Shown piece after piece: positions 1-8,236 of a DNA stretch of 18,298 nt. The position numbers were made by a program, and so were the translations under genes. Each line of letters starts with the position of its first letter. Position 1 is the stretch's first letter. The notes under the pieces are model-generated. The model worked only from the letters and a program-made list of their open reading frames with translations, was not told the DNA's origin and did not search any database. The stretch comes from Bacteroidetes bacterium UBA6063 (GTDB lineage Bacteria; Bacteroidota; Bacteroidia; NS11-12g; UBA9320), in assembly GCA_002428905.1 (NCBI GenBank), contig DIYD01000149.1, forward strand, positions 1-18,298, given 5' to 3'.

Positions 1-24
1 TTGCTCCCTTGCTCCCTTGCTCCG
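1..24. repeat. 8-bp tandem repeat, three units
   Basis: The window opens with three head-to-tail copies of TTGCTCCC; the third ends in G instead of C. More copies may lie before the window edge. The repeat sits about 60 bp upstream of the first promoter candidate. No function can be assigned; slipped-strand length variation is possible. Confidence 0.8.
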
Positions 25-82
25 TTCCCTAACCCGCTGGCGCCATTACCTAAATATGACATTAGTAGGTTATTGTGATGAC

Positions 83-90
83 TATCTTTG
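83..90 (+). promoter_or_regulatory. Candidate promoter, Bacteroidota -7 element
   Basis: TATCTTTG matches the Bacteroidota -7 consensus TAnnTTTG exactly. A weak TATGAC lies 22 bp upstream in the -33 position. Transcription would start near 95-97, leaving a leader of about 18 nt before the ATG at 114. This argues against the earlier in-frame ATGs at 75 and 78, which would lie upstream of the transcript start. Confidence 0.5.
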
Positions 91-113
91 GGCCACTTAA
101 TTACCTATATTAT

Positions 114-785
114 ATGAAGAAATCATTCTTACTTATAGCATTCTTATCCGTTTCATATCTATGCCAGGCATACGATTGGGATCCATCTGTTTATCGTGTA
201 GGGAAACGTTATGCAGGCTATGTAATTACCAATGAAGGCGATACAATTAATGGCTACATTAAAGCTCGTCAGCGTACGGCCTATACAGCGGTTGGAAAAA
301 GCAATCAAAATTACTGTGAATTCTACCAGAACGAAAAGGACAAAAAACCTGTGGGCAAGTACAAGCCTGAAAACATCAAAGGGTATAAAATCGCTGACAA
401 GGTGTACCACTCTATCCCTTATAGTGGTGGTTTATCGGCTAAAAAGTTAAACTTCAATTTATTGATTCAAGAAGGCGGAATCGCTACGTATCACTGGTTT
501 AGAGGTCAGGAAGGTGCTGCTACCATGATTAAGAATGATGCAGAGAGCTGGGAAGAATATGATGCGCGTCGTTTTACCACGTCGATTATCCTAAGAAAAG
601 GAGATGAGCGTCCGAGAGAAAATACGTACTACCTTATGGGCTTCGCAAAGCGAGTTTCTGAGTTGGTGTCTGACTACGAAGAATTGTCGGAGAGCGTGAA
701 GAATAAAGAAAAGGGGTACCGTATGTTGCGTTTCGATGCCATTATTGAAGAGTACAACATCTGGTACGCACAGAACAACCAATAG
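114..785 (+). CDS. Secreted protein of unknown function
   Basis: The 223-residue product starts with a signal peptide: two lysines at 2-3, a hydrophobic stretch, and probable cleavage after the Cys-Gln-Ala near residue 19. The mature part begins with a segment of the type GYVITNEGDTINGYI, common in Bacteroidota exported proteins that share a short beta-rich module followed by a charged C-terminal helix region. No catalytic motif is recognisable. The start at 114 is chosen because the signal peptide begins there and the promoter candidate at 83-90 excludes the upstream ATGs. The stop is one base before the next ATG, so the two genes are very probably cotranscribed and translationally coupled. 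Function unknown. Confidence 0.8.
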   Translation: MKKSFLLIAFLSVSYLCQAYDWDPSVYRVGKRYAGYVITNEGDTINGYIKARQRTAYTAVGKSNQNYCEFYQNEKDKKPVGKYKPENIKGYKIADKVYHSIPYSGGLSAKKLNFNLLIQEGGIATYHWFRGQEGAATMIKNDAESWEEYDARRFTTSIILRKGDERPRENTYYLMGFAKRVSELVSDYEELSESVKNKEKGYRMLRFDAIIEEYNIWYAQNNQ

Positions 786-786
786 T

Positions 787-2394
787 ATGAAATCTATGAT
801 TTTACGCTCGTTGTCGTTGGCTACAATTGCGCTAACATCAACTGCACTGTTCGCGCAATCTCCGTCATACACCTGGGGTCAGGAAGCTAAGATTGAGAAT
901 GCAGAGCTGAGAATTGATCGATACATTGGCCATGACGATGGCGCCATTTATGCCATTCGTGAGTCAGGTCCTGTGTCGAATCGTGAGGTGCGCTTATTGA
1001 AATTCAACACCAAGACGTACAACCTGGAGTTTGACAAAAACATCAATACGTCATCAGGTTACATGGGTGATTCCTATTCACAAAACGATGTCTTGTTTTC
1101 AAGGTCATTGGGTAAGACAATTGTTACCGGATGGCACTGGAGCAAAGAGGAGCAGAAAGTTACTGCTGGTTTGCATGTGGTAGGAGCAACGGGTGTTTGG
1201 AACGACGCTGATCGTGTGAACCTGATCGACTATAAAGCGGAGAAGTTATTGCGTTCAGGAAACGTTGAATACAACATCTCAGAAGATGGTACAAAGCTGA
1301 TTGTGCTTTGTGAAAAACCAACCAACAAGGAACTTAACGAACGCATTCGTTTGGCGGTTTACAATACTTCGAATTGGGAAGTAATGTGGGACAAGGAGAT
1401 CGAGTTTGCACTTCCGGATGCCAACTTTAAACGAAATGCACCGTTCGTGGATAACGACGGCAACGGTTATATCGTTAAGAAGAACAAGGTGAAGATGAAC
1501 AACTTTGCGGTTCAGGTGTACTGCATGAATGCCGCTACACAGGAATGGAAGAACTTCGATATCAATTTGTGGGAGAACCAGTTGGGCGACTACAGAGTAA
1601 TTCAAAAGGGAGGGAACAATCTCAAACTTGTAGGACTTACGTATCCAAATGGTAAATCGACTTCTAGTCCAAATGGCTTCATTTCTATTGACATGACGGC
1701 TTCGGATGCCAAGGCAACACGAACACCATTTGAAAAAGATCTGTGCATTAACTTCATGTCAGAGAAGCGTATCGCTAAAGGCAAGGTAAACATTGAGGGC
1801 CTGCGTTTTAGAGATATTATAGCCAATGAAAATGGAGAAACGTGGTTCTTCATGGAGAAATACACAGAGTCAAAAACCGCCATTGAAGGTAGTATGGGCC
1901 AATACACCTACACCAGAAACTACAAGGATATGGTGGTTATTAAGTTGGATGCAGAAGGAAAATACCAATGGTCTTCCGTAGTAAAACGCCAACAGAATAG
2001 AACGTATAAAGATCAGGCACAAGACTATGGCCACTACCAGTTTGGGGTGATCAATGGAAAGGCCTATGTGATATGGTCGTTGCTCAACCAGGAATCTTCG
2101 CTTTATGCCTGGAAAACCAATGCCGGTGCTAAGATGAAGACGCCAGAGGTGTTTGGTTCAAATGCCCAGTTCAGTATTTTCTACTACGAACTAGACGAAA
2201 ACGGAAAGAATCGATTTGAGGGTAAGAAGTTCAATTCGATGCCTATGGGTAAATTCTATAAAGACCCTGGATTCATCAACCCAATGGTGACCATACCAGG
2301 CTTGTGTTATCCATTAGAAGATCGAATCATTGTTTACACGGAACTATATCCAAGCCGATTGCGTTATCGAATAGGTGCGGTAACCTTTCAATAG
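787..2394 (+). CDS. Large secreted protein of unknown function
   Basis: This 535-residue protein starts with a clear signal peptide (Met-Lys-Ser-Met, then a hydrophobic core ending Ala-Leu-Phe-Ala-Gln). The in-frame ORF can be extended back to 736 inside the preceding gene, but the signal peptide fixes the start at 787, one base after the upstream stop. The mature protein is rich in aromatic residues, Asn, Asp and short beta-like segments, some resembling propeller blades (for example around residues 150-200 and 390-460). I cannot assign a named domain. There is no T9SS C-terminal sorting domain, so it is probably periplasmic or membrane-associated. It is the last gene before the terminator at 2416-2444. 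Its partner is presumably the 223-aa secreted protein encoded just before it. Confidence 0.8.
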   Translation: MKSMILRSLSLATIALTSTALFAQSPSYTWGQEAKIENAELRIDRYIGHDDGAIYAIRESGPVSNREVRLLKFNTKTYNLEFDKNINTSSGYMGDSYSQNDVLFSRSLGKTIVTGWHWSKEEQKVTAGLHVVGATGVWNDADRVNLIDYKAEKLLRSGNVEYNISEDGTKLIVLCEKPTNKELNERIRLAVYNTSNWEVMWDKEIEFALPDANFKRNAPFVDNDGNGYIVKKNKVKMNNFAVQVYCMNAATQEWKNFDINLWENQLGDYRVIQKGGNNLKLVGLTYPNGKSTSSPNGFISIDMTASDAKATRTPFEKDLCINFMSEKRIAKGKVNIEGLRFRDIIANENGETWFFMEKYTESKTAIEGSMGQYTYTRNYKDMVVIKLDAEGKYQWSSVVKRQQNRTYKDQAQDYGHYQFGVINGKAYVIWSLLNQESSLYAWKTNAGAKMKTPEVFGSNAQFSIFYYELDENGKNRFEGKKFNSMPMGKFYKDPGFINPMVTIPGLCYPLEDRIIVYTELYPSRLRYRIGAVTFQ

Positions 2395-2415
2395 ATCTAA
2401 ACGGAAAGAATTGTT

Positions 2416-2444
2416 AAGGCCGGTCAATTTGATCGGCCTTTTTT
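2416..2444 (+). terminator. Intrinsic terminator
   Basis: The 7-bp stem AAGGCCG/CGGCCTT (2416-2422 with 2434-2440) encloses a loop with a further TCAA/TTGA pairing and is followed by a T run to 2444. It lies 22 bp after the stop at 2394. The convergent TolC-like gene ends at 2448, so the hairpin may also slow minus-strand transcription, but no good T run follows on that strand. Confidence 0.85.
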
Positions 2445-2447
2445 ATG

Positions 2448-3839
2448 CTATAGCGTCAAGGCCGGAAGAAGGGCTAAACTATGGTAATAACGAAGCAGTT
2501 CAATCCGATAGTTCGAATAAGAATCGATGTACTTCTCCCGTGCATCCAACCACTTAATCTCACGATTGTTAATCACGAACAACGAGCTCTCGCCCAGATT
2601 GTATTTCGAAATCTCCGCATCCAGGAGCGTCTTGTAGTTACGCGATGCTGTTCGCCATAAGCTTGCACTCTGCCGCAGTTGATTTGAGTTGGTAACCGAC
2701 ATTTGAAGGTTCGCATTTAGTTTAACCAATAAGTCCGTTCGCTTATTCTGGATCATCTCCGATTTGAACCGGTATTGTTGGTTTTTAGCACGTTGTTTAC
2801 GCAGTAGAAGCGGCATGCTGGCTTTCATACCCACGTAGTGATTCCGGTTAAGATCGTATTCAAAAGAACTTGCAGCCTGCGGTGTTTCCTGCAAGCGGAA
2901 CTCCATATTGACTTTTGGTTTAAAGAATTCCCGGTTCAATAGCGCCTCAGTTTGGTTGATTACCGAATCGATGTTTAGCTGTTGCAGTTCAGGGTGGTTC
3001 ACAATACGCTCATTGGCTTCATCGGCAGACAGAGGTACAATTTCATAGGAGGTGTCCACCAGTGGTGCCAATTGTCCTCCCTGCCAGGCCGGATTCCAGG
3101 TAAAGTTCTGTAAGTAAGCCGTTTGTTGAAGCAGGTATTGTCGGTTTTTGAGGAACATCGCCTGCCTGTTTTGGTAATTGATAAACGCCTCTAACGTATC
3201 AATAGTTGCTGCCTCGCCAATGGCCTGAAGACTCTTTACAAACTCCAATCGATTAAACGCAAGGAGCTGAGCTTCCTGAGCAATTTTAAACTTCTCAATA
3301 CTGGCGTACCATTTCCAATATGCTTCACCGGCGAACAAAACATAGTCGTTGATTTGAACAACGTTTTCCAGTTGAGCCGAATTGTAATTCAGCTTGCTTA
3401 CCGCCAATCCCGTTCGTTCCTTGTCGCGCAGTAACCCCGCACCCAGCGGCACTTCAACTCCAGCGTAGACCAGGCCAGCTTCGGGTAAGTTGTTTTCAGG
3501 ATTCAGAAAGAGGCCAGAGTTTTGTGCATATCCAGCACCAACCTTAACACCGGTTCGGGTATTGATATCCACACCACCGTCAAACCGGTTGTAATACGAT
3601 TTGTCGTCGTATCGTTTGCTGCCATACGATGACGACAATTTCGGTTCAAACGCCGATCGTGCTTCCAGTATGCCTTGTTCTCCAATCGCCACCTGCAAGC
3701 CAGCATTCTGCACCTTGGGCGCAAACTGTTGCAAATGCTTCAGAAAGTCCGACTCATTTATGATTACCGTATCTCTGGTCTGAGCATGTACAGATAGGGC
3801 CCAGATCAGTACAGGAATAATACTAATGTTTCTTAGCAT
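2448..3839 (-). CDS. TolC-family outer-membrane efflux protein
   Basis: The 463-aa product has a signal peptide (hydrophobic start ending Ser-Val-His-Ala-Gln near residue 20) and the layout of TolC-type channels: two repeats of long amphipathic helices separated by strands that would form the outer-membrane barrel. The helical segments near 185-240 and 355-460 are rich in Asn, Gln and Leu, as in the periplasmic tunnel. It overlaps the HlyD-like gene by 17 bp and is last in the minus-strand operon. TolC proteins form the outer-membrane exit duct of tripartite exporters. With the ABC and HlyD-like partners it would complete a type I secretion or efflux machine. The substrate is unknown; no obvious substrate gene (GG-leader peptide or RTX protein) lies nearby. 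Confidence 0.85.
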   Translation of the reverse strand: MLRNISIIPVLIWALSVHAQTRDTVIINESDFLKHLQQFAPKVQNAGLQVAIGEQGILEARSAFEPKLSSSYGSKRYDDKSYYNRFDGGVDINTRTGVKVGAGYAQNSGLFLNPENNLPEAGLVYAGVEVPLGAGLLRDKERTGLAVSKLNYNSAQLENVVQINDYVLFAGEAYWKWYASIEKFKIAQEAQLLAFNRLEFVKSLQAIGEAATIDTLEAFINYQNRQAMFLKNRQYLLQQTAYLQNFTWNPAWQGGQLAPLVDTSYEIVPLSADEANERIVNHPELQQLNIDSVINQTEALLNREFFKPKVNMEFRLQETPQAASSFEYDLNRNHYVGMKASMPLLLRKQRAKNQQYRFKSEMIQNKRTDLLVKLNANLQMSVTNSNQLRQSASLWRTASRNYKTLLDAEISKYNLGESSLFVINNREIKWLDAREKYIDSYSNYRIELLRYYHSLALLPALTL

Positions 3840-5181
3840 CTTTAGCAGGTTTTTTAGTCGTTTCAGGTTGATAGAAATCAGGTGGGAAACCGTTTAACTG
3901 ACGCCATAATTCGTACCAGATAGGTACACGATTCAATAACGCTATTCCGCGGCTACCCGATCCAATTCGAACATCTTTCGGCCAGGGTTTTTCATCCGAT
4001 TCTATAATAAGAATACGATACATGCCATTCTTACTAATTGAATAATCGATCGCAAATACTTCACCTGGGAAGGTACCGTAACTCAGCTCCGGCCAGCCAG
4101 AGAATACCGTAGTTGGCCATCCATCGAACATCAACATCATTTTATTTCCCCGATGTACGAGGGGCATGTCGGTCGGACTAACATAGGCCTCCACTGCCTT
4201 CACCCATTTTTCAGGAACGATGGTCATGATGGGCGTAGATTCCTTGATATTCTCTCCTACACCCGCCTCGAGAGCCTTGGTAAGGAAACCTCTTCGAGGA
4301 GCCAAAACGTAGTACATGGCCTGTCGCATTTCGTAATTCGTAAGCTGGTTTTTCATTTTAGCCATATCCGAAAGCCCTTCATACAGTTCTGTCCCTGCAC
4401 TGGATCGTTTCGATTGCACTTCCGCAATCTTAGAGGCATATTCACTAACAATACGATCTTGCTCGATCAACGCATTAATGTACTTGTTTACGCTAAGGCC
4501 GTATTTGTTTTCCAATTCGATGGCCTTGGCCTTCGTTTCCTGAAGCTTTAATCGACGAGTCTCCAAATCGGTTAAGGATATCAGACCTTGCTCATACAGC
4601 TTTTCCTGCCGCTCCAATCGCTGCACAGCAGTTTCGTATTCTATTTGCGCACGTTGCCAGGCAGCACTATCTGAGATCACCTGTAACTTGGCCTGTTCTA
4701 CCTTATTGTCTACACTCTGGATGCCAAATTTCTGCAGTGCACTCAACGAATGCAGCTGGTTGTCCAGGGCTTTAAGTTTGTCTTCGTACGCCGAAATACC
4801 ATTGGCTTTCGCATCCACCTGTTCCTTTACCCGTGTAATCAGTTCAGGGTCGAAGTATTCGGCCTTGATTTCCGTTAAGCGCATTATGGTATCACCGGCC
4901 TCCACAAAATCACCTTCTTGTACGTACCATTTGTCTATTTTCCCTGCAATGGTGTTTTGGATGGTTTGCGGGCGCTCATCGGGTCTAAGTGCATTTACCT
5001 CGCCCGTTATTTGAATGTGCTGTGTCCAGGGCATGAACAACATCACTACCATAAAGAGAAATAAGCCTAACAGGACTTTAAGAAATACCTTTCTGGCAAG
5101 TCTGTTCTGAATCCCAGACAGGTTCTCGTAATGCCGTTTGTTAACCAGATCGCTAATCGATTGTTTTGAAATATTCAGCAT
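3823..5181 (-). CDS. HlyD-family membrane-fusion (adaptor) protein
   Basis: This 452-aa protein has a cytoplasmic N-terminus of about 30 residues, one transmembrane helix at about 32-50, a biotinyl-lipoyl-like half (residues 58-105, with the typical GKI..W.VQEGD.V..GD), a long coiled-coil hairpin at about 110-280, the second lipoyl half (PRRGFLTK, 295-325) and a C-terminal beta-barrel region with a tail of Lys and Pro. This is the order expected in HlyD/MFP adaptors that bridge an inner-membrane ABC exporter and TolC. The gene starts 4 bp after the ABC gene stop and overlaps the TolC-like gene by 17 bp, so coupled translation is likely. The 6-residue stretch ALRPDE after the first strand is typical of Bacteroidota members. 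Confidence 0.88.
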   Translation of the reverse strand: MLNISKQSISDLVNKRHYENLSGIQNRLARKVFLKVLLGLFLFMVVMLFMPWTQHIQITGEVNALRPDERPQTIQNTIAGKIDKWYVQEGDFVEAGDTIMRLTEIKAEYFDPELITRVKEQVDAKANGISAYEDKLKALDNQLHSLSALQKFGIQSVDNKVEQAKLQVISDSAAWQRAQIEYETAVQRLERQEKLYEQGLISLTDLETRRLKLQETKAKAIELENKYGLSVNKYINALIEQDRIVSEYASKIAEVQSKRSSAGTELYEGLSDMAKMKNQLTNYEMRQAMYYVLAPRRGFLTKALEAGVGENIKESTPIMTIVPEKWVKAVEAYVSPTDMPLVHRGNKMMLMFDGWPTTVFSGWPELSYGTFPGEVFAIDYSISKNGMYRILIIESDEKPWPKDVRIGSGSRGIALLNRVPIWYELWRQLNGFPPDFYQPETTKKPAKDAKKH

Positions 5182-5185
5182 AGTC

Positions 5186-6820
5186 TTAGTTCATTGATAG
5201 TTGTACATTGCAACGCTTCTTGATCGCCTCATTGTTGGTTACAATGACTACAGTAGCGTCGACGGATTTATTCCAAATCGTGTTGAGTAAGTCTTCCTGA
5301 ACTTGTGGCTCCAGATCAGAAAATACATCCTCAAGCAGTAACAGACGAGGATTGCCAACAAGGGCGCGGGCAATAATTAGCTTCACCCTATCCGTTTTTG
5401 ACAATTTCATTTCAGAGTTCAACAACACTTCCCGGTATCCATTCTGCAAACCGTTAATGAACCGGTCGAGACCCAGCAATTGACACATTTCAATGACCTG
5501 TTTTTCGTCAATTTGTCTTCTGCCCAGGGTAATGTTTTCAAGCACAGTTCCGAAAAACAACTCCTGATCATTAAACACGCACCCTATCGTACTTCGCAGT
5601 CGGTCGATGCTTAGGTTTTGAATGGGTATACCATCGTAAAGTAAGTCACCCGTATAATTGTCAACACCCGTACTCAACAGTCGAAGGAGGTTCGATTTAC
5701 CCGAGCCCTGCACACCGGATATGCTCACCTTAGACGATGATTTGATGTGCCTGTTAATGGGTGGACCAATGGGCAGCTGGTCGTGAAGACCAATGATTTG
5801 AACATTATCAAATTCCAACCGGATTCCTTTATGAATATCTGTAAGTATGATGCCGTCTGAAGTGTCTTCTTCTAACTTAACATCGGTAACCTTTCCTAGT
5901 TTTTCTACAGAGGTTACAATGTCATAAACAGCTTCCATACTCATAATAAACTTTTCTGAAGAGTTCAGAATAAGGATGATCACGATCTCGGAGGCCACAA
6001 ATTGACCAATGGTAATACTGTTTTGAATCAGTAACAAAGCACCCACAATGAGAAGAGCTGCAGTAACCAGTGTTTTCAAACTTACAATACTGGCATATTG
6101 ACGCAACAAAATCTTGAAGTGTCTTTTCCGGGAATGTAAGTAACCGTCTACGATTGTACTCGTCTTGGTAAGGTTGATATCGGTGTCGCTATTGAGTTTA
6201 AACGTGTTAATGCCACGTGCCAATTCCGTTAACCAGTGCGCCATTTTGTACTTGCTGTTGCTTTCTTCCAAACTGGATTCCAGACCGGGCCGTGCAGACA
6301 CGTATACGATAATCCATAAGATGAGTATAAGCGCAAATCCAAAGGCGATGAAAATAGGATGATATACCGATAATAAGATCAATCCGAAGATGATTTGTAA
6401 GATGGAGGTGGAGAAGTCTACCAGTACCTTAGACAGGCTTTTTTGCACTGAAACCGTATCAAAAAAACGGTTCACCAGTTCAGGTGCATAATAGCTGGTC
6501 ATCGCACTCGATTTAAAGCGTGGAATTCGATAGGCAAAGTCCAGTGCCGCCCGGGCAAATAACTTACGCTGTAGAATCTCTACAATGTACAGTTGCATAA
6601 TCTGAAAACCGCCTGCAATGGCAATTCCCAGGGTTACAACCATGGTAAGTATGATCCAGGAGACCGAAAGTCTTCCGGCCAGTACAAAGCCGATAATGGC
6701 CTGAATACCAATAGGTAACGACAGGTTGATTATGCCATTGAAAATGGCATAAATGTACAGATAGAATAAGTCTTTTTTATCTTGGTTAAGTAAACCAAAG
6801 AACCGTTTAATAGGTGTCAT
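5186..6820 (-). CDS. ABC exporter half-transporter with degenerate ATPase motifs
   Basis: This 544-aa protein has an N-terminal six-helix transmembrane domain (about 18-295) and a C-terminal nucleotide-binding domain (about 335-544), like type I secretion and multidrug half-transporters. It has no N-terminal C39 peptidase domain. Walker A is canonical (GVQGSGKS, 369-376). The other motifs are altered: the Q-loop Gln is Asn417; the LSGGQ signature is LSKTD (473-477); the Walker B Asp-Glu pair is swapped to Glu497-Asp498; the H-loop His is Asn529. ATP could still bind, but standard hydrolysis would be impaired. It overlaps the TetR gene by 4 bp and precedes the HlyD-like gene by 4 bp. I believe similar TetR-ABC-HlyD-TolC operons are widespread in Bacteroidota, so this is probably a functional lineage rather than decay; that is from memory and unchecked. 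Confidence 0.85.
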   Translation of the reverse strand: MTPIKRFFGLLNQDKKDLFYLYIYAIFNGIINLSLPIGIQAIIGFVLAGRLSVSWIILTMVVTLGIAIAGGFQIMQLYIVEILQRKLFARAALDFAYRIPRFKSSAMTSYYAPELVNRFFDTVSVQKSLSKVLVDFSTSILQIIFGLILLSVYHPIFIAFGFALILILWIIVYVSARPGLESSLEESNSKYKMAHWLTELARGINTFKLNSDTDINLTKTSTIVDGYLHSRKRHFKILLRQYASIVSLKTLVTAALLIVGALLLIQNSITIGQFVASEIVIILILNSSEKFIMSMEAVYDIVTSVEKLGKVTDVKLEEDTSDGIILTDIHKGIRLEFDNVQIIGLHDQLPIGPPINRHIKSSSKVSISGVQGSGKSNLLRLLSTGVDNYTGDLLYDGIPIQNLSIDRLRSTIGCVFNDQELFFGTVLENITLGRRQIDEKQVIEMCQLLGLDRFINGLQNGYREVLLNSEMKLSKTDRVKLIIARALVGNPRLLLLEDVFSDLEPQVQEDLLNTIWNKSVDATVVIVTNNEAIKKRCNVQLSMN

Positions 6821-7488
6821 GATCGTAATGCAGATGCTGTTAGATGGATAATAAATTCCTGTAGCGCTTCGTGGTCGTCTTCAGATACATCGGTAAGTCT
6901 GGGTAGATGTTCACTAAAGAAGATTTGGTTGTGGCAGGTTTCTACAATGGTAGAAGCCAGAGTAAGCGAGTGTTTATATTTTGGGTTAATGTTTAAAATG
7001 AGATCGGAAATGATTGCACACAAACTCTTAAATGCCAGGAAGGCGCCCTGACTATTCACAGAGTCTACCTCTTTGATGAGATATACTTTTGGTCCTTCCG
7101 AGATAATGATGTGATAAAGTTTAGCTTCATCTATGTAGTCGTACGCCGTGTCGAGTTGAATAGGCGTTGCAAGTAACTCAATGGCCTTCTCCAACTTGAA
7201 ATAGCTTGAAGAGTGGTTGTAGGTCTGCTCAATTATTTTACTCTGTAACCAACTCCAGTACCAGTTTGAAAGATACACCAGCAATTGATACTTGTTTTCG
7301 AAATAACGATAAATGGACGCTTCTGTTGATCCAATCGCGGTGGCTAGCTTTTTGAATGTGAATTGCTCAAATCCAAGTTCGTCAATCAGATCAATACTGC
7401 TTTTTAATATGCGTTTACCCAAATCGGATTCGACAGGGTTCTTTGCAAACGAGCTTTCGTTAATGGTAAAAGACAGGTTGTACAGCAT
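6817..7488 (-). CDS. TetR/AcrR-family transcriptional regulator
   Basis: The 223-aa protein has a typical TetR N-terminal DNA-binding domain at about residues 22-70. Its helix-turn-helix is recognisable in the pattern ILKSSIDLIDELGFEQFTFKKLA, followed by TEASIYRYFENKYQLL. The rest is an all-helical ligand-binding and dimerisation domain with no specific signature. TetR proteins usually repress neighbouring genes until a ligand releases them, often for exporters, which fits its place as first gene of the ABC-HlyD-TolC operon (4-bp overlap with the ABC gene). The 20 residues before the HTH are longer than usual, but no better start codon is seen. A perfect short palindrome just upstream (7504-7516) is a candidate operator. 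Confidence 0.85.
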   Translation of the reverse strand: MLYNLSFTINESSFAKNPVESDLGKRILKSSIDLIDELGFEQFTFKKLATAIGSTEASIYRYFENKYQLLVYLSNWYWSWLQSKIIEQTYNHSSSYFKLEKAIELLATPIQLDTAYDYIDEAKLYHIIISEGPKVYLIKEVDSVNSQGAFLAFKSLCAIISDLILNINPKYKHSLTLASTIVETCHNQIFFSEHLPRLTDVSEDDHEALQEFIIHLTASALRS

Positions 7489-7503
7489 AACTCTAGTAAC
7501 ATG

Positions 7504-7545
7504 ATAGTATTACTATTGTTTTGTGATAGTGTCAGATTAGTGTCA
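7504..7545. promoter_or_regulatory. Candidate TetR operator region
   Basis: ATAGTA-T-TACTAT (7504-7516) is a perfect 6-1-6 palindrome, 16 bp upstream of the TetR start. Next to it, TAGTGTCA occurs twice as a direct repeat at 7527 and 7538, with an 11-bp period (one helical turn). Both lie in the presumed leader of the exporter operon, a position suited to autoregulation by the TetR protein. Binding is inferred. Confidence 0.4.
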
Positions 7546-7602
7546 CAAGAAAGATACGCAGCCGTAGTTGTAAAACCTGGCTTTAGAGATTACCTATTAA
7601 AA

Positions 7603-7630
7603 CAAATGTATGTGCGGATGGTTTTTACAA
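7603..7630 (-). promoter_or_regulatory. Candidate promoter of the exporter operon
   Basis: On the minus strand TACATTTG (7603-7610) matches TAnnTTTG exactly, and TTG (7628-7630) lies 17 bp upstream, within the accepted -33/-7 spacing. It overlaps the stop codon of the CBS gene. Transcription would start near 7597, giving a leader of about 110 nt that contains the candidate operator. Confidence 0.4.
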
Positions 7631-8068
7631 TCCGTTTATGGCTTTCATAAGGTCCGTTTGGGTAAGCAACCCAATTAACTTACCGTTCTTAACCACCGGG
7701 AAACGGCGGTATCTGCGATTTAGAAAAAAATGCGCGGCATCTAAAATGGTCATATTCGACTCTATGGTCACCACGTTTTGGGTCATATGGTCACCCACCG
7801 TTCCGGGGATGTTCAACTCGTTGTGGTATTTACCTTTTACAATTTCCTTCAGGCAATCGCCCTCCGACAACACGCCTACGAGTTCGTTTTTTTCGTTCAC
7901 CACCGGAGCACCTGAAATTCGGTTTTTAAGCAGCGACTGCATCGCCGCATAAATAGACAATTCAGGACCAAAGGTTATGACATTCGTTGTCATATAATCC
8001 GAGATCAATTTTTCCGTACGAACGTTTTTTTCTTCTTGACTTACTACACCAGTATAACTTTTTACCAT
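7625..8068 (-). CDS. Two-CBS-domain protein
   Basis: The 147-aa product consists almost entirely of a CBS pair (Bateman module). The first domain is at about 22-80 (SDYMTTNVITF...SGAPVVNEKNELVGVLSEGDC) and the second at about 92-145 (GDHMTQNVVTI...RFPVVKNGKLIGLLTQTDL). Each repeat ends in the hydrophobic-strand plus S/T-x-x-D pattern that binds the ribose or phosphate of adenine nucleotides. Such stand-alone proteins usually act as energy or nucleotide sensors on partner proteins; the partner here is unknown. The ORF extends to 8110, but the start at 8068 is chosen because related Bacteroidota proteins begin with a Met-Val-Lys-Ser-like N-terminus (recollection, not searched). It is transcribed apart from the TetR operon. 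Confidence 0.8.
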   Translation of the reverse strand: MVKSYTGVVSQEEKNVRTEKLISDYMTTNVITFGPELSIYAAMQSLLKNRISGAPVVNEKNELVGVLSEGDCLKEIVKGKYHNELNIPGTVGDHMTQNVVTIESNMTILDAAHFFLNRRYRRFPVVKNGKLIGLLTQTDLMKAINGL

Positions 8069-8117
8069 AGGAGATAATGTAAGCATTTTAGGTGACAAAA
8101 GAAAGCCCACTTAACGG

Positions 8118-8152
8118 GAGCCATGCGCGTACCGTGGGTCAATTAATGGCTC
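8118..8152. repeat. Inverted repeat GAGCCAT/ATGGCTC
   Basis: Seven-base arms at 8118-8124 and 8146-8152 are separated by 21 bp, in the divergent intergenic region between the CBS gene and the lipoprotein gene. It could be an operator or the base of a leader hairpin. No clear promoter is visible nearby. Confidence 0.35.
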
Positions 8153-8236
8153 AGGGCCAACGTTGGGAGATTCATTTCTTAAATCTCATGTCAATTTAGA
8201 GCGGGCATCTATTTTGCGCGAAATAGAAAAACAAGA

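Noticed and set aside
8211..8224. Promoter of the lipoprotein gene at CTATTTTG
   Set aside because: One base short of TAnnTTTG and with no -33 at suitable distance.
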